Virus record (IMG/VR): IMGVR_UViG_3300010391_001864
Span: 1-25,896 of that record
DNA from: a virus
Reading direction: 5' to 3' (one strand)
Length of the DNA: 25,896 bases
Of the stretch, positions 8,317-15,683 are shown one piece after another. How positions within the stretch are numbered: position 1 is the stretch's first letter; each line of letters starts with the position of its first letter. Position numbers and translations under genes: made by a program. The notes under the pieces were generated by a model, which saw only the letters and a list, made by a program, of their open reading frames with translations, did not search any database and had not been told where the DNA came from.

Positions 8317-8372
8317 TCTGGCCGCTTCTAATCACGTCTGGTAGGTTCGCGCGGCAGAATCTTCAGCCAGAC
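8317..8372 (+). promoter_or_regulatory. Pseudoknot-like leader before beta-helix gene
   Basis: Stem 1: TCTG(g)CCGC (8317-8325) with GCGGCAGA (8351-8358). Stem 2: GTCTGG (8336-8341), inside the loop of stem 1, with CCAGAC (8367-8372) outside it. The two can form an H-type pseudoknot or switch. The ATG is 15 bases after stem 2. Confidence 0.45.
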
Positions 8373-8386
8373 TAACAAATATCTCT

Positions 8387-9373
8387 ATGAAATTTGCAGA
8401 AGAAATCGGTACAGAGGTGAAACGCCAAATGAAAGATTCACGTTTCCAATCCCTTGAAAGACATGCTGTCGGTATGGGGGGCAGAGTCTTCTTTGTTCTT
8501 AAAGTCGCAGCTACCAACTACACACAATTTGCTGAAGATCATCCGGACTATCGATCCGGTGATGGAGTGGTGACCGCTGCCGCTGTATACAACACCATAG
8601 ACAGTGCTATTGGTGCCACTACCGCAAACCAGGGCGACAGAATCTATGTTATGTCTGGTCATACCGAAGCTGTTACTTCAACGAGTATTGCGCACGATGT
8701 TGCTGGAATAACAATTACTGGAATTGGGAGTGGGGCGATGAAGCCAACTCTTAGTTTTGGGGTCACTAGTTCTCGTATTAATGTTACGGCGGCGGATGGT
8801 ACTTGGCAGAACTTCCGCTGGACGGCCGCTGTAGGCGATGTCGTCACTGCGGTTCTCCACGCTACGGCAGCACAAAATACTCAATATCTTGATATTGAGT
8901 TCTATGCTACCTCAACATTCAACTTCATTAACGGTTACACTCTCGGAGCGGCCAACATTTCAGACGGTTGTCGATGGGAGCGCAATTATCTGCGGACTGA
9001 AGATGCGGGTCAACTCGCGCTATGTATTACCGCAGCATCACAGGCCGACTTGAAGTTCTATAACAATTATGTTGTTCATGCGGCTACTGCGGCTGGTCTT
9101 TTGACTGGTGCTGCAGCGGATTTCTTAGGTATTGATGTCCGTGGTAACTTCGTCCAGACAGGTCAAACCGATGGTGCGGTTGGCGTGTTCGTGATTACGA
9201 CAGGAGTTGCATCAAGCGGTTCAATCGTGGATAACGATATGAAAACTCTTAACGCAGCAGCTAACGTAGCCATCCCGATTGCTTCAAAAGTTTATGCGGC
9301 TCGTAACTATATCGCCGGGGCTGATGAGGTAGGTACTGTCATCGGTGTTGGAACACTGTTTGATAATGCATAA
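8387..9373 (+). CDS. Probable right-handed beta-helix virion protein
   Basis: 328 residues. After a short charged N-terminus come segments typical of pectate-lyase-like beta-helices: TIDSAIGATTANQGDRIYVM-type start, the GHTEAVTSTSIAHDVAGITI turn, repeated short strands with Asn/Thr/Ala, and 'NFRW', 'NNYV', 'GNFV', 'NDM', 'RNYI' rungs. Beta-helix proteins in phages serve as decoration, tail-spike or adhesion parts; no catalytic acidic cluster is evident, so I call no enzyme. ATG 8387 is chosen because it follows an A/T-rich leader; ATGs at 8429 and 8474 could also serve. Confidence 0.7.
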   Translation: MKFAEEIGTEVKRQMKDSRFQSLERHAVGMGGRVFFVLKVAATNYTQFAEDHPDYRSGDGVVTAAAVYNTIDSAIGATTANQGDRIYVMSGHTEAVTSTSIAHDVAGITITGIGSGAMKPTLSFGVTSSRINVTAADGTWQNFRWTAAVGDVVTAVLHATAAQNTQYLDIEFYATSTFNFINGYTLGAANISDGCRWERNYLRTEDAGQLALCITAASQADLKFYNNYVVHAATAAGLLTGAAADFLGIDVRGNFVQTGQTDGAVGVFVITTGVASSGSIVDNDMKTLNAAANVAIPIASKVYAARNYIAGADEVGTVIGVGTLFDNA

Positions 9374-9397
9374 AAAGTCCTAGGAATGGATTTCCTT

Positions 9398-9420
9398 TGC
9401 CTCTCGTACCAGGAGAGGCA
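9398..9420 (+). promoter_or_regulatory. Leader hairpin before 160-residue gene
   Basis: TGCCTCTC (9398-9405) and GAGAGGCA (9413-9420), perfect 8-bp stem with a 7-base loop, no T-run. It could be an RNase site, a weak terminator or a stabiliser between the beta-helix gene and the next. Confidence 0.55.
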
Positions 9421-9459
9421 GGGATAAGTCCATAAAACTTATTCACTAAATAATTATTT

Positions 9460-9942
9460 ATGTTAAATACGGACAAAATGCCCTTCGATCTGCTGGGTGG
9501 CGGATGGGAAGTTGCGATTTCGACGCCGTCAGCGTTCTTAGGAGGCACCACGAACGCACGTGGTGATGATGGCGGCACGGCTGACCCTAAAACGTTGTTT
9601 GCTGTGACTGGCGATGTTTTGGTGCGTGTATTTGGCGTTTGTACAGTAAATTTGGTGTCCGCTGGAGCTGGAACTCTTGAAGTAGGTGTTCCGGGGAATA
9701 CGGCTGTTTTGATTGCTCAAGAAGTCGCAACGGAGATCGATGCCAACGGTATTTATCTTTCAGCTACCCAAGTGCTGGCAGCTGTTGCATTTGCGAGTGT
9801 TCCGGGACCGTTCTTGATCGTGAATGGCAACGACATTATTGAAACTGTTGGAACTTCTGATATCACAGCAGGCCAAATTTACTATATCTGTTTGTGGAGG
9901 CCATTAACTCCTTCATCTACTGTCGTAGGTGTTTCTGAGTAA
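9460..9942 (+). CDS. Structural protein, unknown
   Basis: 160 residues, rich in Gly, Ala, Val and Thr with alternating hydrophobics, consistent with a beta-barrel or jelly-roll capsid or neck component. It contains GGTTNARGDDGGTADPKTLF and VPGPFLIVNGNDII. The sequence includes an RGD tripeptide, which is probably incidental. No signal peptide or membrane segment. Function inferred only from position between head and connector genes. Confidence 0.65.
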   Translation: MLNTDKMPFDLLGGGWEVAISTPSAFLGGTTNARGDDGGTADPKTLFAVTGDVLVRVFGVCTVNLVSAGAGTLEVGVPGNTAVLIAQEVATEIDANGIYLSATQVLAAVAFASVPGPFLIVNGNDIIETVGTSDITAGQIYYICLWRPLTPSSTVVGVSE

Positions 9943-9966
9943 TTTTCTAGCCTTTAAGTAAAAGTT

Positions 9967-10254
9967 ATGGAGAAAGAAGAACAAATTCATTACAAGCTTG
10001 GTGAACTTACGAGTGGAATCCAGGCAGTTAATGGCAAAATGGATGTTTTTATCGAAGCTTTAAGGGAACACAAGGTTGAAGACAATAAACTGCACGATGA
10101 ACATGAAAAACGGATGGATATACTAGAAGGAAAAGAAATCCGCTTTAATACAAAATTAGGATTTTATCTTGGTCTTATTGCAATAATCGCGGGAGGAATT
10201 GGAAGTTTTGTGATGAATTTGATTTTAGGTTTTCTGTTAAAAAAGATTTCTTAG
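9967..10254 (+). CDS. Coiled-coil protein with C-terminal membrane segment
   Basis: 95 residues. Residues 1-60 are a polar helix likely to form a coiled coil (GIQAVNGKMDVFIEALREHK, KRMDILEGKEI); residues 63-90 form one strong hydrophobic segment with Gly spacing (LGFYLGLIAIIAGGIGSFV). This layout, coiled coil then tail-anchor, resembles XhlA-type lysis accessory proteins and some virion membrane proteins. It could be a holin partner, but no sequence motif proves it. Confidence 0.7.
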   Translation: MEKEEQIHYKLGELTSGIQAVNGKMDVFIEALREHKVEDNKLHDEHEKRMDILEGKEIRFNTKLGFYLGLIAIIAGGIGSFVMNLILGFLLKKIS

Positions 10255-10264
10255 TCTTGCAAAA

Positions 10265-10990
10265 ATGACTCCAGCCCAATTAAACACGTTGATAAATCTG
10301 AAAGCCGGAACAAACGATACCACGTTTACACAAGCGGACAAGCTTGTGTATATCAATCTTTTCAAAGACGAGATGGCTTCATTGATTCTCGAAAAGAATG
10401 CCGGATATTTCCTTTTGCCGACTACATTTAACCTTGTTGCAGATCAACGGGAATATTCGTTTGCCGATACTTTATTGAACCGTATCCATAAACTTGAATT
10501 GAAATTCAGTTCAACGGATGCGCGCCAGCCTTCAAAAGGCATTAAAGATTATTTGGGATCTGAAACGGAAAGCGAGATTGTGAAGTTTTATAGTAACAGT
10601 CCGGGCCAGTTTCGACATTATATCCGCAGAAGGTCGTTGTTTATTTTATCGGGCACGATCACTAGTGTTACTGATGGAGGCCGTTTATGGTCATATGCTT
10701 TCCCCGCTGATTTGGCAAACCTCACCGAAGCCACGGTAAAGATCGAAACTGACCCTTCCACGACGACGTTCGGACTTCCACGTTTATTCCAGGAACTCTT
10801 GGCTCGTAGGGTGGTAATGGAATGGAAAAGCAACCAGCCCAAACCGATTTCGTTGAGTCCTCTTGAAATGAATTATAAGGAGGATTTTAAAAACCAGTTG
10901 GATTCGTTGAGTACCATAGACAATTCATTAGAGATTATCGGGGAAATGCCCGCTCCCGGTGATCTTGGGAATAGCGGATGGGACTATTAA
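10265..10990 (+). CDS. Head-tail connector / adaptor protein
   Basis: 241 residues. Opens MTPAQLNTLINLKAGTND and continues with a helical segment, then the FNLVADQREYSFADTLLNRI strand-turn that is common in podovirus neck or tail-tube A-like adaptors. Adaptor proteins dock beneath the portal and join the tail. It precedes the propeller-like tail protein, as expected in tail-nozzle order. The assignment is by pattern and synteny; no catalytic role. Confidence 0.6.
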   Translation: MTPAQLNTLINLKAGTNDTTFTQADKLVYINLFKDEMASLILEKNAGYFLLPTTFNLVADQREYSFADTLLNRIHKLELKFSSTDARQPSKGIKDYLGSETESEIVKFYSNSPGQFRHYIRRRSLFILSGTITSVTDGGRLWSYAFPADLANLTEATVKIETDPSTTTFGLPRLFQELLARRVVMEWKSNQPKPISLSPLEMNYKEDFKNQLDSLSTIDNSLEIIGEMPAPGDLGNSGWDY

Positions 10991-10999
10991 CATTTTTTT

Positions 11000-11092
11000 A
11001 TGACGATTTATACAGGAGAGGCAAGACCAACAACAACATATACCGCTGCGGCACGGCCAGCTACAACATATACCGCTGAAGCTAGACCCTAA
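11000..11092 (+). CDS. 30-residue repeat micro-protein
   Basis: A short ORF, ATG to TAA, nine bases after the connector stop and twelve before the next ATG, with the A/T-rich leader usual in this window. It consists entirely of three ten-residue units ending in EARP/AARP/EARP: MTIYTGEARP, TTTYTAAARP, ATTYTAEARP. The unit is kept at the protein level while several third bases differ between copies (for example CGG versus AGA for Arg, CCA versus CCC for Pro), suggesting selection on the peptide. No known family; could be a tail plug or spacer, or a fusion remnant of a neighbouring repeat protein. Confidence 0.6.
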   Translation: MTIYTGEARPTTTYTAAARPATTYTAEARP

Positions 11093-11104
11093 TATTAAAT
11101 TTCA

Positions 11105-12511
11105 ATGCCAATAATTTTCGATGGTGCCTTTAAGGGCCTGGCTGACAGTAAGTGGTCGGGGTTGCCCGGTAGCTTTGCGGTAGCGGTGGGTGTTGATGGA
11201 CACTCTACACCGGGGACTATTACCGCTCAGCAGAAACTGAAGAAGGATAGTGCATCAACGGTAGACGCTTTCCCGAAAGTGGCTGTGGCGGCTTCCAATG
11301 GGTATACTTTTTGGTTTAGTTCAACAACAGGCAAGATTTGGGCTCGAAATTCAAGCGGTACGTGGTCTTTGGCATATACGACCTCGGCGGGGGCGGGGGG
11401 ATCTGGTTGTTTGGGTGCTATGGAATATAACGGTTATATTTATTGGGCTACGGAAAGTCGTTTACACCGCGTTGCGATTGCTGACGCTGACGATGCCTGG
11501 GCGAGTGTAGGCTTGAATTTCGCCACGTTCACCAAAACTGACGCAAGTTTCCATCCAATGGCAATTCAAGACCTTACCTTGTTTATCGGTGATGGAAATT
11601 TGGTTGCTGAGGTGAACAGTGCGGGTACTTTTACGGCCAATGTACTCGATTTAACGACTCCATATCGAATAAAAGCACTTATAGATTACGATATTGATCT
11701 TCTTATTGGTACGTATATCGCCGATACGGTAAACAGGGCGGAGATTTTTCGATGGGACACTGTTTCATCTTCATGGAATACTTCAGACAAGATCAATGAA
11801 GCGGGAATCAATGCTTTTATTCGAGACGATAATTATCTTTATGTGAGTGCCGGGCTTGCGGGGGGTATTTATTATTACGATGGAAGCTATTTACTCCCAT
11901 TTAAGCGGATGCCCGGGTCATTCACCACCTCAAAATACGGCTTGGTTCATCCAGGATCGGTAGCAAACTTCCGTGGCGTGCCTGTCTTTGGATTCTCGAA
12001 CGGTTCGGGTGATCCTGCACTTGAAGGAGTCTATTCCTTCGGTTCATATTCACGAGATTATCCAAAGGTTCTTGATCTTTCATGGGTCATTTCCGAGGCG
12101 GTGACTACGGGGATAGAAATTGGAGCCATTATTGTAGCCGGATTTGATCTTTTGGTGGCGTGGAAAAATGGAAGTACTTTTGGGGTTGATATCATCGATT
12201 GGTCAAACAAATATAATGGAGCCTATTTTGAAACACGGATGTTGTTTCAGACCGCCAGGGATATGGTCAAGACGGTAGCCCAAATTGAAGCTTTTTATAA
12301 TTCGTTACCGGCAAGTACAGGGATAACTTTTTCGTATTCCGTGAATGGGGCGGGTTACGTTTCAATGACGAGTATTACCGACGCTATTTTGGCCTCCATT
12401 AAAGCCAGAGTTTCTGTTACTGCTATCGGGAGTTTGCAATTTAAAGTCGCGTTTACTTGTTCGGGTAACACCGCACCAGTGTTGGAAGGATTAGCTGCTG
12501 AATTTAAGTAA
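11105..12511 (+). CDS. Tail protein with propeller-like repeats
   Basis: 468 residues, no signal peptide. Repeated short beta blades can be read: GYTFWFSSTTGKIWARNSSG, NGYIYWATESRLHRV, YIADTVNRAEIFRWD, DDNYLYVSAGLAGGIYYYDG, each with aromatic/Gly-Asp turns typical of beta-propellers. Similar proteins form the tail nozzle or hub of podoviruses. The C-terminus (APVLEGLAAEFK) is followed at once by the fibre gene. Confidence 0.65.
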   Translation: MPIIFDGAFKGLADSKWSGLPGSFAVAVGVDGHSTPGTITAQQKLKKDSASTVDAFPKVAVAASNGYTFWFSSTTGKIWARNSSGTWSLAYTTSAGAGGSGCLGAMEYNGYIYWATESRLHRVAIADADDAWASVGLNFATFTKTDASFHPMAIQDLTLFIGDGNLVAEVNSAGTFTANVLDLTTPYRIKALIDYDIDLLIGTYIADTVNRAEIFRWDTVSSSWNTSDKINEAGINAFIRDDNYLYVSAGLAGGIYYYDGSYLLPFKRMPGSFTTSKYGLVHPGSVANFRGVPVFGFSNGSGDPALEGVYSFGSYSRDYPKVLDLSWVISEAVTTGIEIGAIIVAGFDLLVAWKNGSTFGVDIIDWSNKYNGAYFETRMLFQTARDMVKTVAQIEAFYNSLPASTGITFSYSVNGAGYVSMTSITDAILASIKARVSVTAIGSLQFKVAFTCSGNTAPVLEGLAAEFK

Positions 12512-15357
12512 AACTGCCTGATATCCAATATAGCCCGCTTGATGATCTTCCTACAAAAATTGACAATAAAACACAACAGGTCACTACTTTCCCCGCACCC
12601 CAATATTCCCCGAATCTTACTGATTTCAGGGCTGCGTTAGCGACTACGGGAATCGTAGCGAGGAACGGAAGCATCGAATCACCAAATTTTGTTACTGGTG
12701 TCTCGGGCTGGCGGGTCCGGGCGACTGGTGATGTAGAATTTAATAACGGTACTTTTAGAGGTACAGTTTCGGCTGGTACGTTTATTGGAGGTTCGATTCA
12801 TATACCAGACCAAGATACAACCGCGAGTAGTTTTCACTCCGATACTTCGGGTAATTCGTGGTGGGGTTGTACCCAAGCGAATTTTACCGCTAACCATAAT
12901 AACGCGGCGGCTTATATTCTGGCCACTGGTGTAGCAAAATTTCAGACAGTATCGCTGACCAACAATGTAGTGATATCAGGGCTTCAAGCTGGTACGGAAA
13001 TTGCTATCCAGGACTGGCAATTCACGGCAATTTTTTCGGCTACAGATTATAGAGTTGTGGCTTGGACTTCGGGGACAATCACTCTATTGAATGGGGTTAC
13101 TTATTCCATTTCTTCGGGGAATACGGGGAATATGGCAACCCTTACCTATATTTATCTCGATACGAATGTTTCAACCACGGTTTTACAAATTACCACTACA
13201 GCGGCTAACGCTGTAGGAGCTGGGAAGATACTTTTGGCGGCTGCGAAAAATAATGCCGATACCACAAAGCAGGCTTATTACCAGGTATTTGGTGGATCAG
13301 GGGGTATAAACCCTATTATTACAGCCGATAATGTCGTTTCCAGTACGATCACGGCTAATGAAATTGCGGCCAATACGATTACAGGCACAAACATCAATTC
13401 GTTAAATCTTACCGGCAAAAATATTACCGTTGATACTGGAACTATCGGTGGTTTTACGATGGGCGCAACAAGCTTTTCCGCAAGTTCCGGCGGGAACACG
13501 ACCACGGTAAGTTCAGGCTCTACAGCGTTCGCGTCAGGCCCGACAGGTAGCCCCACGGTTACTATCACACAGGCGGGTATTTTGACTGTTGTAGGGGCGG
13601 TTATAAATGGTAGGCAATTCACCTCTGACCCGACTTTTGGTGATGGTTCGGATGGGACGGTAACAATAGTTTCGAACACAACTCTTACAAGGGACATGTT
13701 TTATGAAGTTTTAACCGTGAATGGTACGGCGTCAAATATAACTTATGCACCTGCGACTGGCACTTCAGGTGATGGATATGCTGGGAGAGCTGGAACTAAC
13801 ATAGTATTCGGTACTTTAAGGTCGGGTGCGGGGACAGCATCAGATAGTTCGGGGGCAACAGAAATTATACAGCTTACATCAGGTACTACAGCAGATCGCT
13901 ATAACGAAATGCGCCGTTTTATCATGGAATTTGATACCGCAAGTGTTCCTGCGGGAGCAACCATTACGGGAGCTACTTTAAGTGTTTGGGTTGATTCTGT
14001 GGTAGACAATTTTTCACAGTCTTTATCTCTTGTTCTCCATGCGAATGGAATAATTGCCAATGCTAGTTTTAATATTGCGAACTGGACAATGACCCAGCAG
14101 GCAACAGATTTGCCAATTTCAGGATTAACCGCCGGAGCCTATAACGTATTCACCCTCAATGCCACGGGAATTTCCAATATTGTAAAAGGTGGCACAACAA
14201 AATTTGGGATTGTTACATCGGCCGATCAGTCCAATACTGCACCGACGTGGGTTTCAGCCACCACAGCATCTGCGACAGTAGAAACAATCGAGGGGACACA
14301 TCCACCACAACTAATTATTAGTTGGACTGGTGGCGCACCTGTTCTAAATCCCGCTGGTTACCGTATTTTTGGGAAAACATCGATCAATCTTTTAAATGGA
14401 GCCTCTATAACAAGAAATGGGAATACGGGTTCTAATGGAACGGCGGGTGGAAATGGGAGTTCTCCTACTGGTGGTGCTGCTGGTGCTGCTGGCGCTGGCG
14501 GGGCTGCCCTGGCTGCTGGAAGCATATCAGGGGCAGTAGCAGGAACATCTGGGGCTGCTGGTGTTGTAGGCGGAGTTGGTGGTTTGGGAGCGGGCAGTGT
14601 AGGAAATAATGGAGCTGCTGCAAATAATGGAACGGGTATAACGTCTGGTTTGTGTTTTATTGGTGTGGGAAATGCTACTGGGGCAACCGCTGGCGCTGGC
14701 GGGGCTGCCACGGGGGGGCCGGGAGTAGGCGGTGGTGCTGCGGCGGGGACACCTTCGGCACAAGGTACCCAGGGAACTTTCGTTCTTGCAACGGCAGGTG
14801 TGAATTTGTTGGTAAATGCTACTTTAATGTTAGATTCCGCCGTTCCTATTCTTTATAAGACAGCATCCGGAGATTCGGGGACGGGGGGTTCTGCTAGTGG
14901 AGGGGGAGGGAATAGTGGGGGGGGAGCGAATTCCGGCGGGGGAGGTGGAAGCGGCGGGGGAGGTGGAAGTGGTTCCCCTGGTGGAATAGTTTTAGTTTCA
15001 AGTTCTTTAATTAGTGTTGATGCTACATCTTCAATCACTACCAACGGTGGAACTGGTGGAAACGGTGGAACTGGTGGAAACGGTGGAAACGGTGCAGGAG
15101 GGAATACTGGTGGCGGGGGTGGTGGGGGTGGTGGAAATTCAGGGTCAGGGGGGAATGGAGGAGTTGTTTGTTTAATTTATACAACTCTTTCAAATTCAGG
15201 AACAATCACCGCTAGCGGTGGAGCACCAGGGTCGAAAGGTACGGGGGGAACTGGCGGAAATCCATTCGGAACAGGTAAAACTGGAGTTGTTGGTTCGGAT
15301 GGGACGGTAGGTTCTACAGGGACAGCGGGAAAAGTTCTTAATTTACAACTTATATGA
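12508..15357 (+). CDS. Tail fibre / adhesin with Gly-rich C-terminal part; non-canonical start
   Basis: About 949 residues if read from codon GTA 12508 (CTG 12514 is the other choice). The first normal start codon is GTG 12970, yet the 154 codons before it encode clear fibre sequence, for example NGSIESPNFVTGVSGW, VEFNNGTFRGTVSAG and GGSIHIPDQDTTASSFH. Next come beta-rich repeats; residues about 450-608 resemble a DNRLRE-type carbohydrate-binding fold (YNEMRRFIMEFDTASVP, GATITGATLSVWV); residues about 634-885 are Gly-rich (GGGGGS and GGTGGN repeats), as in polyglycine adhesins. Likely host-surface recognition. TGA overlaps the next ATG. Confidence 0.78.
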   Translation, partial: VKLPDIQYSPLDDLPTKIDNKTQQVTTFPAPQYSPNLTDFRAALATTGIVARNGSIESPNFVTGVSGWRVRATGDVEFNNGTFRGTVSAGTFIGGSIHIPDQDTTASSFHSDTSGNSWWGCTQANFTANHNNAAAYILATGVAKFQTVSLTNNVVISGLQAGTEIAIQDWQFTAIFSATDYRVVAWTSGTITLLNGVTYSISSGNTGNMATLTYIYLDTNVSTTVLQITTTAANAVGAGKILLAAAKNNADTTKQAYYQVFGGSGGINPIITADNVVSSTITANEIAANTITGTNINSLNLTGKNITVDTGTIGGFTMGATSFSASSGGNTTTVSSGSTAFASGPTGSPTVTITQAGILTVVGAVINGRQFTSDPTFGDGSDGTVTIVSNTTLTRDMFYEVLTVNGTASNITYAPATGTSGDGYAGRAGTNIVFGTLRSGAGTASDSSGATEIIQLTSGTTADRYNEMRRFIMEFDTASVPAGATITGATLSVWVDSVVDNFSQSLSLVLHANGIIANASFNIANWTMTQQATDLPISGLTAGAYNVFTLNATGISNIVKGGTTKFGIVTSADQSNTAPTWVSATTASATVETIEGTHPPQLIISWTGGAPVLNPAGYRIFGKTSINLLNGASITRNGNTGSNGTAGGNGSSPTGGAAGAAGAGGAALAAGSISGAVAGTSGAAGVVGGVGGLGAGSVGNNGAAANNGTGITSGLCFIGVGNATGATAGAGGAATGGPGVGGGAAAGTPSAQGTQGTFVLATAGVNLLVNATLMLDSAVPILYKTASGDSGTGGSASGGGGNSGGGANSGGGGGSGGGGGSGSPGGIVLVSSSLISVDATSSITTNGGTGGNGGTGGNGGNGAGGNTGGGGGGGGGNSGSGGNGGVVCLIYTTLSNSGTITASGGAPGSKGTGGTGGNPFGTGKTGVVGSDGTVGSTGTAGKVLNLQLI
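14935..14970 (+). repeat. 18-bp tandem repeat, two copies (GGGGGS)
   Basis: Unit GGCGGGGGAGGTGGAAGC at 14935-14952 followed by a copy differing in the last base (14953-14970). It encodes GGGGGS twice within the fibre Gly-rich segment and lies inside a run of very G-rich sequence (14877-14970). Confidence 0.85.
15046..15090 (+). repeat. 18-bp tandem repeat, 2.5 copies (GGTGGN)
   Basis: Unit GGTGGAACTGGTGGAAAC at 15046-15063 and 15064-15081 is perfect, followed by half a unit (GGTGGAAAC, 15082-15090). In frame in the tail fibre, so copy changes would alter length without breaking the gene. Confidence 0.9.
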
Positions 15358-15665
15358 GATTTTATTTTTTTTACAAAAAGGAAAATGGGCAAGTGGCTTT
15401 TTATTCAGAAGGATATGCCGAGGCTGATAAATTTGAAAAAGTATATTTAGATGTGACGCCTGGGCAATATGAAGCCATGAAAAATAATTATGATATGTCT
15501 ATTAAGGATGGAGGGTTGGTATGTGTAAAATCCCAAAGGGTTATCAATGAGGAAAAGGTGAAGACTCTTGAACAGGCAAAAACAGATTTTGCGGCAAAGA
15601 CAGCAGCGGGAACAATAAGTTTAGCGGATGCAACAGTGTTTTTAAAAGCATTATCAACTAATTAA
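15354..15665 (+). CDS. Small fibre-associated protein, unknown function
   Basis: 103 residues; ATG overlaps the fibre stop (ATGA), so expression is probably coupled. Beta-type N-terminus (MRFYFFYKKENGQVAFYSEG), then VTPGQYEAMKNNYD, then a long helix (NEEKVKTLEQAKTDFAAK). Small ORFs next to fibre genes can be fibre-assembly chaperones or fibre-tip parts; this is inference from position only. Confidence 0.7.
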   Translation: MRFYFFYKKENGQVAFYSEGYAEADKFEKVYLDVTPGQYEAMKNNYDMSIKDGGLVCVKSQRVINEEKVKTLEQAKTDFAAKTAAGTISLADATVFLKALSTN

Positions 15666-15683
15666 ATAATAACAAGCTCGTAT

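Noticed and set aside
13278-13697. Minus-strand 139-residue ORF
   Set aside because: Shadow of the fibre gene; Val/Pro-rich composition mirrors Thr/Gly codons.
14358-15044. Pro/Ala-rich minus-strand ORFs opposite the fibre Gly-rich region
   Set aside because: They are the expected reverse-strand shadows of Gly codons.
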